This document shows, in pieces, positions 33,345 through 40,981 of a stretch of DNA of 64,000 nt; the first letter of the stretch is position 1; every line of letters begins with the position of its first letter. The position numbers and the translations under genes were made by a program. The notes beneath the pieces are model-generated. The model searched no databases. It was not told where the DNA came from and saw only the letters and a program-made list of their open reading frames with translations. The stretch is from the NCBI RefSeq assembly GCF_014174495.1, contig NZ_JACJHR010000003.1:1-64000 (forward strand). The letters run 5' to 3'. Origin of the DNA: Amycolatopsis echigonensis (GTDB lineage Bacteria > Actinomycetota > Actinomycetes > Mycobacteriales > Pseudonocardiaceae).

Positions 33345-34019
33345 GTGTCCGGGAGAACCAAGCTGATCGTCGCCTTGGCCGTGCTAGCCCTTCTCTGCGC
33401 CGCCGCGCTGTGGCTGCCGATCCCGGGACCGGCGCAGCTGCGCACCTGGGCCGCGGAGACCGGATCGATGACTCCGCTGGTACTCCTCGTGGCTTATTCG
33501 CTGCTCACCGTCGCGCCTATCCCCCGCACGGTGTTCAATCTGGCCGCCGGTTTGCTCGTCGGCAGCGTCACCGGAGTGCTCATCGCCTTGGCGGCCACCA
33601 CGATCGCCGCCGCCCTGGCGTACGGGCTGGCCCGGCTGCTCGGCCGGGATCTGATCCTGCGGCATCTGCACCGCGCGCCCGTGCGCGCGGTCAACGACCG
33701 GCTCGCCGACGGCGGCGTGCTCGCGATCACATCGCTGCGGTTGATCCCGGTCGTCCCGTTTTCGGCGATGAACTACCTGTGCGGCGTTTCGTCCGTGAAA
33801 CTCCTTCCGTACCTTGCCGGAACGGCGCTCGGGAGCGTCCCCGGCACCATCGCGGTGGTCGTTTTCGCGGACGCGCTGACCGGCGACACGCCGCCCGCTT
33901 TGCTGGCTTGCTACGCGGTCTTCGCGGTGCTCGGTGCGGCAGGATTGGTGCGGGTGCTGCGGAAGCGCGTCCCCGCCGCCGAGCCGGAGGCTCCCGTACC
34001 GTCTGCACCGGCTGGCTGA
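33345..34019 (+). CDS. TVP38/TMEM64 (DedA-like) membrane protein
   Basis: 224-residue SNARE-associated/VTT-domain membrane protein with about five hydrophobic segments. Family motifs: VAPIPRTVFNLAAGLLVGSVTG, ALAYGLARLLGRDL, LRLIPVVPFSAMNYLCGVSSV and FLxGTxLGSVPGT-like AGTALGSVPGTIAVVV. Likely a lipid or small-ion transporter/scramblase. The GTG at 33345 is used; a GTG at 33327 is also possible. The last 20 residues are Pro/Ala-rich. Confidence 0.87.
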   Translation: MSGRTKLIVALAVLALLCAAALWLPIPGPAQLRTWAAETGSMTPLVLLVAYSLLTVAPIPRTVFNLAAGLLVGSVTGVLIALAATTIAAALAYGLARLLGRDLILRHLHRAPVRAVNDRLADGGVLAITSLRLIPVVPFSAMNYLCGVSSVKLLPYLAGTALGSVPGTIAVVVFADALTGDTPPALLACYAVFAVLGAAGLVRVLRKRVPAAEPEAPVPSAPAG

Positions 34020-34082
34020 CGGCGGGCAGGTACTTCCGACCGCTACACTCGTTCGGGTGCGCGAGGGGTATCCGCGCTGCGC

Positions 34083-35777
34083 ATGACCACGATCACGGGA
34101 CTTTCGTCAGGAGCGGGCGTCATCGACACCGGGCAGCTGATCGCGGGGCACTACCGCCTCGTCGAGCACATTGGTAGCGGTGCCATGGGCGTGGTGTGGC
34201 GCGCCGTGGACGTGCGCCTGGAGCGGTCCGTGGCGATCAAGCAGATCCTGCCGCAGCCGGGCGTCTCCGAGGCCGAACGCGACAACATGCGCCAGCGCGC
34301 CATGCGCGAGGCGAAGAACGCCGCCCGCTTCCAGCACCCCAACGCGATCGTCGTGTTCGACGTCGCCGAGCACGGCGGCGACCCGTGCCTCGTCATGGAG
34401 TACCTGAACGGCCCGAGCCTGTCCGCCGTGCTGGCCGAAAAGGGCACGCTGCCGGTCGGCCAGGTCGCGCGGATCGGCGAGCAGGTCGCCGCGGCGCTCG
34501 TGGCCGCGCACCGCGCCGGGATCGTGCACCGGGACGTCAAGCCCGGCAACATCCTCATCGACGAAACCGGCACCGCGAAGATCACCGACTTCGGCATCTC
34601 CCGCGCGGCCGGCGACATGACGCTCACCCAGACCGGCCTCATCGGCGGCACCCCGGCCTACCTCGCGCCCGAGCTGGCCCGCGGCGCCGACCCGGTGCCC
34701 AGCTCGGACGTCTTCGCCCTCGGCGCGACGCTCTACCAGGCGATCGAGGGACAGACCCCGTACGGCAACACCACGAACCAGCTCGCCCTGCTGTACGCGG
34801 CGGCGAACGGCCAGGTCAACCCGCCGACGCAGGCCGGGCCGGCGACCGCGTTGCTGATGAGCCTGCTGCGCAGCGAAGCGTCCGAGCGGCCGAGCATGGC
34901 CGAGGCACGGGAGCGGCTGGCCGCGCTGGCGACCGGGGAACCGGCTCCGCCGCTGCAACTGCTGTCGGGCAATCGCGGTCCGGGGAGCAACGGGTCCCGT
35001 CCGCCGTGGGCGCGCACAGCGGCTCCGGCAGCTGCTGCTGCGGCTGCGCCGAAGACACCGTCGAACCCGCCGCGCACGCCGACCGCGGCGTTCATGCCGA
35101 TGGGTGCGCCTTCGCGTCCTGCGCCCCAGCCGAACACTCCGCCGCATCCGCAGCCCGCGGTGCGGCCGACGCCTACCGCTGCCGCGCCGAACTACTCCGG
35201 CGCCGGGTCGGGCGAGCGGGTTTCGGCTGCCGCGGCGCGGAAGAAGAAGATGGCGTTCCTCGCCGGCGGGGCCGTGGCGGTCGTCGCGGTGGCGTTGGTG
35301 GTGTTCCTGGTGCTGAGCAGCAGCCGGGACAAGGGCGGGGCTTCGTCGAACGCGCAGCCGCCGGCGCCGACCTCTTCCGCTCCGGCGACTCCGTCGAGCA
35401 CGCCGAGCTCCTCCGCGCCGCCGGTCAAGTCCAGTGGCAACGTCGAGTGGGGGCCTGCGGGCCAGCTAGCCGTGAACTTCTACCAGAACGCCGGGTCGCC
35501 CACTGCATGGGCGATGCTGACCCCGTCGGCGCAGGCGGCCTTCGGCGATCAGGCCGCTTTCGCCTCGTACTGGGACCAGAACAAGCTGAGCGGTTACAAG
35601 AATGCCAGCGTTTACAAGCGCCAGAACAATCCGGACGGTTCCGCCGACGTCCAGATCACCCTCACCCCGGAGGGCGGCGCGCCGATGCAGAAGGTCGTGC
35701 AGGTCGTCGCCGGACCCGACGGCACGCTGATGATCAATTCCGATCCGCGCCTCGGGGGCGGTACTCCCGCCCAGTGA
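34083..35777 (+). CDS. Membrane Ser/Thr protein kinase (PknB-type)
   Basis: 564-residue Hanks-type kinase. The cytoplasmic catalytic domain (about 23-285) has the Gly loop IGSGAMGVVW, Lys53 (VAIKQ), HRDVKPGN with Asp151, DFG at 169-171, GTPAYLAPE and a Thr-rich activation loop (MTLTQT). A 100-residue Pro/Ala linker follows, then one membrane helix (390-412) and a 150-residue extracytoplasmic part with a Ser/Pro/Thr stalk and a small folded domain (VNFYQNAGSPTAWAMLTPSAQAAFG...). No PASTA repeats, so the external sensor differs from PknB. Monocistronic; signal unknown. Confidence 0.93.
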   Translation: MTTITGLSSGAGVIDTGQLIAGHYRLVEHIGSGAMGVVWRAVDVRLERSVAIKQILPQPGVSEAERDNMRQRAMREAKNAARFQHPNAIVVFDVAEHGGDPCLVMEYLNGPSLSAVLAEKGTLPVGQVARIGEQVAAALVAAHRAGIVHRDVKPGNILIDETGTAKITDFGISRAAGDMTLTQTGLIGGTPAYLAPELARGADPVPSSDVFALGATLYQAIEGQTPYGNTTNQLALLYAAANGQVNPPTQAGPATALLMSLLRSEASERPSMAEARERLAALATGEPAPPLQLLSGNRGPGSNGSRPPWARTAAPAAAAAAAPKTPSNPPRTPTAAFMPMGAPSRPAPQPNTPPHPQPAVRPTPTAAAPNYSGAGSGERVSAAAARKKKMAFLAGGAVAVVAVALVVFLVLSSSRDKGGASSNAQPPAPTSSAPATPSSTPSSSAPPVKSSGNVEWGPAGQLAVNFYQNAGSPTAWAMLTPSAQAAFGDQAAFASYWDQNKLSGYKNASVYKRQNNPDGSADVQITLTPEGGAPMQKVVQVVAGPDGTLMINSDPRLGGGTPAQ

Positions 35778-35827
35778 CACTCGCCGCAGAGGTGGGTACG
35801 GCAGGCCGAATAGCCTACCGTTGAGGC

Positions 35828-36133
35828 ATGGCCGAGAACGGAGCTCTGCCGCCGGGCTGGAATCCTCGGTTTCACGAGGATCTGGTCGGGCTCGATCCGT
35901 ACGACCCGGAGGCCCGCGCGTTCGCCGCCCATCTCGACCGGATGGAGCGCACCGGGCCCACTTTCACCGTCGAGGCGTGCTTGGACCAGGTCGCCGACTT
36001 CGCTGAGTCCAGCAGCCGCACCGGCGGGCTCCGCTACTGGGTGTCCGCGCTGGTCGCGGTGCTGATCGTGCTCGGGCTGCTGGTCACGGCCTGGGACATC
36101 GCGCTGCACACGGTCGCTTTTCTCTCCAGGTAA
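35828..36133 (+). CDS. Hypothetical single-pass membrane protein
   Basis: 101 residues, not recognised. Soluble N-terminal part (GWNPRFHEDLVGLDPYDPEARAFAAHLDRMERTGPTFTVEACLDQVADFAESS) and one C-terminal membrane helix (YWVSALVAVLIVLGLLVTAW, about 69-90). It resembles a tail-anchored protein, and lies 20 bp before msrB, so possibly co-transcribed. Confidence 0.65.
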   Translation: MAENGALPPGWNPRFHEDLVGLDPYDPEARAFAAHLDRMERTGPTFTVEACLDQVADFAESSSRTGGLRYWVSALVAVLIVLGLLVTAWDIALHTVAFLSR

Positions 36134-36152
36134 CGTGGGAAGGGTGAAAGGT

Positions 36153-36581
36153 ATGAAACCCGTCGTCGGCACCACTCCGCGCGTGGTGAAGTCCGACCAG
36201 GAATGGCGGGAGCAGCTGGCCCCCGAGGAGTACGCGGTGCTCCGGCAAGCCGGCACCGAACGGCCGTTCACCGGCGAGTACACCGACACCAAGACCACCG
36301 GCGTGTACGAGTGCCGGGCTTGCGGCGCGGAGCTGTTCCGCAGCGACACGAAGTTCGAAAGCCACTGCGGCTGGCCGTCGTTCTACGACCCGGCGGACTC
36401 CGACGCGGTGCTGCTGCGCGAGGACCGCACCATGGGCATGCGGCGCATCGAGGTGCTGTGCGCCTCGTGCCACAGCCACCTCGGGCACGTGTTCGAGGGC
36501 GAGGGCTACCCGACCCCGACGGACCAGCGGTACTGCATCAACTCGATTTCCCTGAAGCTCGTCCCGGAATCGGGCGACTGA
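36153..36581 (+). CDS. msrB: Peptide methionine-(R)-S-oxide reductase
   Basis: 142-residue MsrB reducing methionine-R-sulfoxide in proteins. Zinc Cys pairs CRAC and CASC, the substrate region FESHCGWPSFYDP, HLGHVFEGEG and catalytic Cys in RYCINSISL are all present. The ATG at 36153 lies 9 nt after GGGAAGG; in-frame GTG codons at 36135 and 36144 are less favoured. A T-tailed terminator follows. It is the gene just before the TIGR04222 cluster, though the terminator argues for separate transcription. Confidence 0.95.
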   Translation: MKPVVGTTPRVVKSDQEWREQLAPEEYAVLRQAGTERPFTGEYTDTKTTGVYECRACGAELFRSDTKFESHCGWPSFYDPADSDAVLLREDRTMGMRRIEVLCASCHSHLGHVFEGEGYPTPTDQRYCINSISLKLVPESGD

Positions 36582-36596
36582 CGCCCGGGTCCCCGG

Positions 36597-36631
36597 AAAC
36601 CGCCCTTCCCGTCCCGGGGAGGGCGGTTTTT
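36597..36631 (+). terminator. Rho-independent terminator after msrB
   Basis: Stem of 14 bp with one mismatch (36597-36610 with 36616-36629) followed by TTTTT. This is the clearest U-tailed terminator in the window. Confidence 0.85.
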
Positions 36632-36692
36632 CGTCCGGCGGCAACCCCGGGCGGGCGGGTAGCGTGGACTCTTCATCCGGAGGGGGTCCGTG

Positions 36693-37535
36693 ATGGAGTG
36701 GACGTTCGAACGCGCGATGCCTGCCGCGCTGATCCTGGTGCCGGCGCTGGTCTGCTGGTGGTTCGGACGGCGGACGGCCGCCCGGCTGCACCAGGGCAGG
36801 CATCCCGAAACCCGGCTGACGTCCGCGGCTCAGGTCGCGTTGTTGACGAACGGCCCGATCCGCGTCGCCGAAACGACGGTCGCCTCGATGCTGGAACGAG
36901 AGCAGCTGCGCGCGGACTCCGCGGGACGGCTGTACCGCACGCCGACCCAACCGTCTGACGCGCTGAGCCGGGAAGCCGCCGAGCTGACCGGGACGGGCGC
37001 CGGGATCGCGACCGTTCTGCGCGGTCTCGTCGGGGGCGACACGGTCCGCGAACTAGTCGAGGACCTCACCAAGCGCGGCCTGCTCGTTGACGGCCAGGCA
37101 CTGCAGAGGGCGTGGAAGTGGACCGCGATCGGAGAAGCGGTGCTGGCGGCGGCCGGAGCGGCGGCGTTCGTCGGCGGGCTGAACGGTTATGTGCTGATTT
37201 CGGTGCTGCTGCCGGGATGGTTCGTGGTCGCCGCGCTGTCCCGTCGCCGGGCTGCGCGGCGGATCCGGCCGACCGACGCCGGACGCAAAGCAGCTGAAGC
37301 CGCGTGGCCGGACCAGAGCCTGATCAGCGGTCTGGCGGGAAGTGTCGCGGTCGGTGGGCTTTCGAACCATCCGGATCGCGAGCTGCGGGTCGCGCTGCTC
37401 CGCGGACTCCCGGCGACCCGACAGGCGCGGGCGGCCGTCGCGGGCACCGGCGTCGCGGGCGGGTCCGCCGGAGCAGCGGGGTACTGGGCCGCCGGGGCGA
37501 GGTGCGGGTCCGGCCGCGGCGGCGGGAACAGCTGA
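36693..37535 (+). CDS. TIGR04222-like membrane protein with eroded tail
   Basis: 280-residue relative of the two downstream proteins. It has an N-terminal membrane helix (ALILVPALVCWWF), a soluble winged-helix-like domain (LTSAAQVALLTNGPIRVAETTVASMLEREQLRADSAG... / VRELVEDLTKRGLLVD), two further membrane helices (about 143-185) and RIRPTDAGRKAAEAAW. The C-terminal tail is Gly/Ala-rich but has one Cys only (GARCGSGRGGGNS). SD GGAGGGGG favours the ATG at 36693. Possible role: accessory or decayed substrate of the same system. Confidence 0.78.
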   Translation: MEWTFERAMPAALILVPALVCWWFGRRTAARLHQGRHPETRLTSAAQVALLTNGPIRVAETTVASMLEREQLRADSAGRLYRTPTQPSDALSREAAELTGTGAGIATVLRGLVGGDTVRELVEDLTKRGLLVDGQALQRAWKWTAIGEAVLAAAGAAAFVGGLNGYVLISVLLPGWFVVAALSRRRAARRIRPTDAGRKAAEAAWPDQSLISGLAGSVAVGGLSNHPDRELRVALLRGLPATRQARAAVAGTGVAGGSAGAAGYWAAGARCGSGRGGGNS

Positions 37536-37633
37536 ACCGGGAACTAACCGGACATCAGCTGCGTCAGTTCTGCCGACAGCCGCCGTCGACCGGCCGGTTA
37601 GGGTTCCGCTAACGCTGAGAAGAGGGGGAAGCC

Positions 37634-38584
37634 GTGGACGAACCGTGGGGCATTTCGGGCCCGCAATTCCTGCTGATCTACGGTCTGGCGCTGGCCGTCG
37701 TGCTGCTCGTGCAGCTGAGCTGGCCGGCCATCGCGCGGTCCCGGCAGCGAAACGCGCCCGCCACCGTCGAGGCGCCGCTGGTGCAGCCGGACGTCTACCA
37801 GCTCGCCTACCTGGCCGGCGGTGCGGACCGCGCGATCGACACCGCGATCGCGACGCTGCTGGAACAGGAACTGCTGCGGGTGAGCAGCAAGGGCAAGCTG
37901 AGCGCGATCGGCAAGCGACCGGCGCGCAAGGGGCTGGAGCGAGTGGTGCACGACGCCGCTCAGGGCGGCACGTCGACTGTCGCCATGGTGCGCAAGTCGC
38001 CGTCGGTCCGGCCGGAAGCAGACAAGATCCGCGAGGACCTCGAACGGCGTGGGCTGCTCGCTGCTGGCGACGGACTGGACGGCTTCCGCGTCGGCATTGT
38101 GGTCGCGTACGCGGCGCTGCTGCTGATCGGCATCGTCCGCGCGGTCAACGGAGCACAGCTGGGCCGGCCGATCGGCGGCCTGGTCGGACTGCTCTTCGTG
38201 GCCGGGAACCTGACATTGATCGCTTACACAGCACGAAAGGGCTCAAAGACGTCCCGTCCGACCGACGCGGGCCGCTCAATTGTGGCGCGGGCCCGAGAAG
38301 ACGCGAAAGCTGCTGAGGAACGGCCTGAGGAGTTCGCCGCGACGAACCGGAACGGCGGTGGAGCGTTGCTCGTCGGGGCCGCGGCGGCGGTAGCGCTCGG
38401 CGGGATCGCTCTGTACCCGGACGAGGAGATGAGCACGGCGCTGCTCAGCGGCGGCGGGAGCACCTGGGCCGGGGGCGGCGGTTCGAGCGGCGGGTCGTCG
38501 TGCGGCGGTGGTTCCTCGTGCAGCAGCGGGTCTTCGTGCGGCGGAGGCAGCAGTTGCGGCGGCGGAGGCGGCTGCGGCGGATAA
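37634..38584 (+). CDS. TIGR04222 membrane protein with six-residue Cys-tail repeat
   Basis: 316-residue membrane protein. The N-terminus WGISGPQFLLIYGLALAVVLLVQL is a membrane helix with the family start EPWGISGPQF; then a winged-helix-like segment (VYQLAYLAGGADRAIDTAIATLLEQELLRV), a second helical unit, two membrane helices (about 156-200) and a third short hydrophobic stretch (LLVGAAAAVALGGIALY). The C-terminal 45 residues are only Gly, Ser and Cys, with Cys at 290, 296, 302, 308 and 314, exactly six apart, ending GGCGG. The GTG start has AGAGGGGG upstream. Inferred substrate of the DUF692/MNIO enzyme encoded downstream. Confidence 0.85.
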   Translation: MDEPWGISGPQFLLIYGLALAVVLLVQLSWPAIARSRQRNAPATVEAPLVQPDVYQLAYLAGGADRAIDTAIATLLEQELLRVSSKGKLSAIGKRPARKGLERVVHDAAQGGTSTVAMVRKSPSVRPEADKIREDLERRGLLAAGDGLDGFRVGIVVAYAALLLIGIVRAVNGAQLGRPIGGLVGLLFVAGNLTLIAYTARKGSKTSRPTDAGRSIVARAREDAKAAEERPEEFAATNRNGGGALLVGAAAAVALGGIALYPDEEMSTALLSGGGSTWAGGGGSSGGSSCGGGSSCSSGSSCGGGSSCGGGGGCGG

Positions 38585-38623
38585 CCGGGGGCGTTAGTCA
38601 CCCGGACTGAGGAAGGAGACGTC

Positions 38624-39457
38624 GTGCATGAACCGTGGGGAATCTCCGGCCCGCAGTTCCTGGCGATCTACGGATCCGCGCTGGCCTTGACGCTGGCGGT
38701 GCAGCTGGTTTGGCCGCGAATCGGACCGAGAGCGCCTGCGGACGTACACCGGCCGCTCGACGTCTACCAGCTCGCCTACCTCGCTGGCGGCCACCACCGC
38801 GCGGTTGACACGGCGATCGCGGCATTGCTGGAGCGCGGGCTGCTGCGGGTCGACACCCGGGGTCAGCTCACCGCTGTCTCCGGATCGCCGACCGGGCCGG
38901 TTGAGCAGGCGGTCTACACGGCAGTGCAAAACCGGCCCCAGACGACCGCCCGGCTGCGCGCGGCGGAAGCGGTCTCCGCTCCGGTACGCGGCATCGGGAA
39001 CGAACTGCGCCAGCGCGGCCTGGTCGCGGTCGCCTCCGCTCGCTTCGCGATGGGAGTGTTTTTGGTGTATGCCGCGCTGTTCGTGGTCGGGTTGGTGCGC
39101 TCGGCGAACGGCTCTGCGCTGCACCGGCCGACTGCGGGGTTGAACGTGCTGCTGGTGGTCACTGCGCTTCTCGCGGTACTCACGGTGGCCAGCCGAAAGC
39201 GGCCGAAAGTCCAGCTGACCAAGGCCGGGCGCGCGATGGTCGCCGCGGTGCGGACGGACCCCGTGGCACAACGGGCGCAGGCCAGTGCGCTGCTGGTCGG
39301 TGCTGCTTCGCTGGTCGCGCTGGGCGGGTTCGCACAGTACCCGGACCATGCGACAAGCTTGGCGTTGAAGAGCGGCGCGGGAACGTCGTCCGGCGGCGGA
39401 TCGTCCTGTGGCGGTGGCGGCGGTGGATGCGGAGGCGGAGGCGGGTGCGGTGGCTGA
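38624..39457 (+). CDS. TIGR04222 membrane protein with Cys/Gly tail
   Basis: 277-residue paralogue of the preceding protein (both start with EPWGISGPQFL and share VYQLAYLAGG.HRA.DTAIA.LLE). Membrane helices lie near 11-29, 147-163 and 170-190, plus LLVGAASLVALGGF. The tail of about 25 residues is Gly/Ser with Cys at 262, 269 and 275, again ending GGGGGCGG. GTG start with GAAGGAGA. The MNIO start codon lies within its last codons, so substrate tail and enzyme are translated in coupled fashion. Confidence 0.85.
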   Translation: MHEPWGISGPQFLAIYGSALALTLAVQLVWPRIGPRAPADVHRPLDVYQLAYLAGGHHRAVDTAIAALLERGLLRVDTRGQLTAVSGSPTGPVEQAVYTAVQNRPQTTARLRAAEAVSAPVRGIGNELRQRGLVAVASARFAMGVFLVYAALFVVGLVRSANGSALHRPTAGLNVLLVVTALLAVLTVASRKRPKVQLTKAGRAMVAAVRTDPVAQRAQASALLVGAASLVALGGFAQYPDHATSLALKSGAGTSSGGGSSCGGGGGGCGGGGGCGG

Positions 39458-40253
39458 CCGGCTGGGAATCGGCATCGGCTGGCGGCCGGAACTGGACCTG
39501 TCGATCGCGCGGCTGCCGGGCGTCGACTGGGTCGAGGTAGTCGCGGAGAACCTGCACGCCCCGCATCTGCCGGAAAGCCTGCTGGCACTGAAGGATCGCG
39601 GGATGCCGGTGCTGCCGCACGCGGTGTCGCTGTCGCTGGGCGGGGCCGAGCCGCTGGACACCGCGAGGGTGGAGCACCTGGCCGAACTGGCGAGGGTCCT
39701 CGACGCGCCGCTGGCCAGCGACCACGTGTGCTTCGTCCGCGCGGGCGGGCTCGACTCCGGGCATCTGATGCCGCTGCCGCGCACGCACGAGGCGCTGGAC
39801 GTCCTGGTGGACAACGTCCGGCTGGCACAGTCCATTGTGGACGTCCCGTTGGCGCTGGAGAACATCGCGGCGCTGCTCGAGTGGCCGGAAAGCGAGCTGG
39901 CCGAGGAACAATTCCTCACCGAGCTGACCGAACGGACCGGCTGCCTGTTGATCGTCGACGTCGCGAATCTGTACGCGAACGCGCGCAACGTGGGCACCGA
40001 TCCCGTGGCGTTCCTGGACGGGATTCCGTGGGAACGGCTCGCGTACGTGCACATGGCGGGCGGCGTGGAGCGCGACGGCGTTTATCACGACACGCACGCG
40101 CATCCGGTGCTGCCCGAGGTGCTGGATCTGCTCGCCGAACTGCGTCGGCGCACCGATCCGCCCGGCGTTCTCCTGGAGCGCGACGACGACTACCCCACCG
40201 ATTCCGAACTCGCTGCCGAACTGGTCGCGCTGCGGACCGCGGTGACGCTGTGA
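39450..40253 (+). CDS. DUF692 multinuclear non-haem iron oxidase (MNIO)
   Basis: 267-residue TIM-barrel enzyme of the MbnB/TglH superfamily, which uses two or three irons and O2 to modify Cys or other residues in peptides. Ligand-type motifs in order: VVAENLHAPH, PHAVSLSLGG (His57), LASDHVCFV (Asp91, His92), LALENIAALLEWPE (Glu137, Asn138), LIVDVANLYANARN (Asp170, Asn173), AYVHMAGG (His201) and YHDTHAHPVLPEVLDLL (Asp214, His216, His218). The GTG at 39450 overlaps the preceding gene by 8 nt; the longer frame upstream runs through its tail codons. The partner gene overlaps by GTGA. Inferred substrates: the Cys tails of the TIGR04222 proteins. Confidence 0.9.
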   Translation: MADRLGIGIGWRPELDLSIARLPGVDWVEVVAENLHAPHLPESLLALKDRGMPVLPHAVSLSLGGAEPLDTARVEHLAELARVLDAPLASDHVCFVRAGGLDSGHLMPLPRTHEALDVLVDNVRLAQSIVDVPLALENIAALLEWPESELAEEQFLTELTERTGCLLIVDVANLYANARNVGTDPVAFLDGIPWERLAYVHMAGGVERDGVYHDTHAHPVLPEVLDLLAELRRRTDPPGVLLERDDDYPTDSELAAELVALRTAVTL

Positions 40254-40576
40254 GCCGGGAAGAACTGGCGGCTCGGCAGGCTGCGTTGCTGGACAGCCTG
40301 TTGACTGGGGCCGAGGCGCCGTCCGGGTTCGATGCGTCACGGTTGCGCGTCGAGGCGGACGTGCTGCTCTCGAAGCGGCGGCGGCTGGTGGCATACCTGC
40401 GGCCGGACCTTCCTGAGACGTTGGGCTCGCGGTACCGGCCGTTGTTCGATGCGTACGCGGCGGAGTGTCCGAAGACGACTTCGATCCGGGCACGCGAGTA
40501 TGCCGACGCATTCGCGGAGTGGCTCGTCGCCCGCGGTGACCTGCCCAAACCTCGCCGCAGGTGGTTCCGGCGCTGA
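40250..40576 (+). CDS. SCO6045-like MNIO partner protein
   Basis: 108-residue mostly helical protein: ELAARQAALLDSLLTGAEAPSGFDASRLRVEADVLLSKRRRLVAYLRPDLPETLGSRYRPLFDAYAAECP, ending in the basic KPRRRWFRR. It looks like the small partner that accompanies DUF692 enzymes in Streptomyces (SCO6045-like). In better-known MNIO systems (MbnC, TglI, DUF2063 proteins) the partner recruits the precursor. GTGA overlap with the MNIO gene implies a fixed stoichiometry. Confidence 0.78.
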   Translation: MSREELAARQAALLDSLLTGAEAPSGFDASRLRVEADVLLSKRRRLVAYLRPDLPETLGSRYRPLFDAYAAECPKTTSIRAREYADAFAEWLVARGDLPKPRRRWFRR

Positions 40577-40981
40577 GCCTGTCCGGTTTTTGTCGGTGGT
40601 GCTGGCTACGCTGACGACATGCCCGGTTACGGCGGGAGTTATCACGTACGGGCCGGGGCGCAGGAACTGGCTGACTCACCGGACTGGATGGTGCCCACAC
40701 GAGACCCGCGGCACTCGCGAGACCGGCGCAGCGCTCGCGAGACCCATAGCGCTCATCTGGCTGGCGACACCACACGAGACCCGCAGCACTCGCGAAACGG
40801 GCAGCACTCGCCTGACTGGCGATACTGGCCGCACTCGCGAAGCCGACAGTGCTCATCTGACTGGCGAGACCACACGAGACCGGCGCGGCACTCCCGCCCT
40901 GACGGCTCCCGCGAGCCCAGCCCAGCCCAGCCCGTGGGTATCCGCACGACCAGCGCGGCCACCCCACAGCCCTGGCGACGC
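40577..40981. other. 405-bp geneless gap with short direct repeats
   Basis: Separates the MNIO cluster from the convergent CoA-transferase gene. It contains repeats (40690-40900) but no clear coding or terminator structure. Confidence 0.6.
40696..40890. repeat. Interspersed direct repeats, 75- and 100-bp spacing
   Basis: CACACGAGAC occurs at 40696, 40771 and 40871; GCACTCGCGA at 40711, 40786 and 40831; GCTCATCTG at 40751 and 40851 followed by CTGGCGA. The pattern is of an imperfect tandem repeat with internal deletion rather than regularly spaced CRISPR units. Confidence 0.6.

Noticed and set aside
36135..36152. N-terminal extension of MsrB (MGRVKG)
   Set aside because: The GTG codons fall within or directly abut the GGGAAGG site that best serves the ATG at 36153.
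40696..40890. Possible CRISPR array
   Set aside because: Repeat units are short and irregularly spaced (75 and 100 bp), with no unique spacers and no cas genes.
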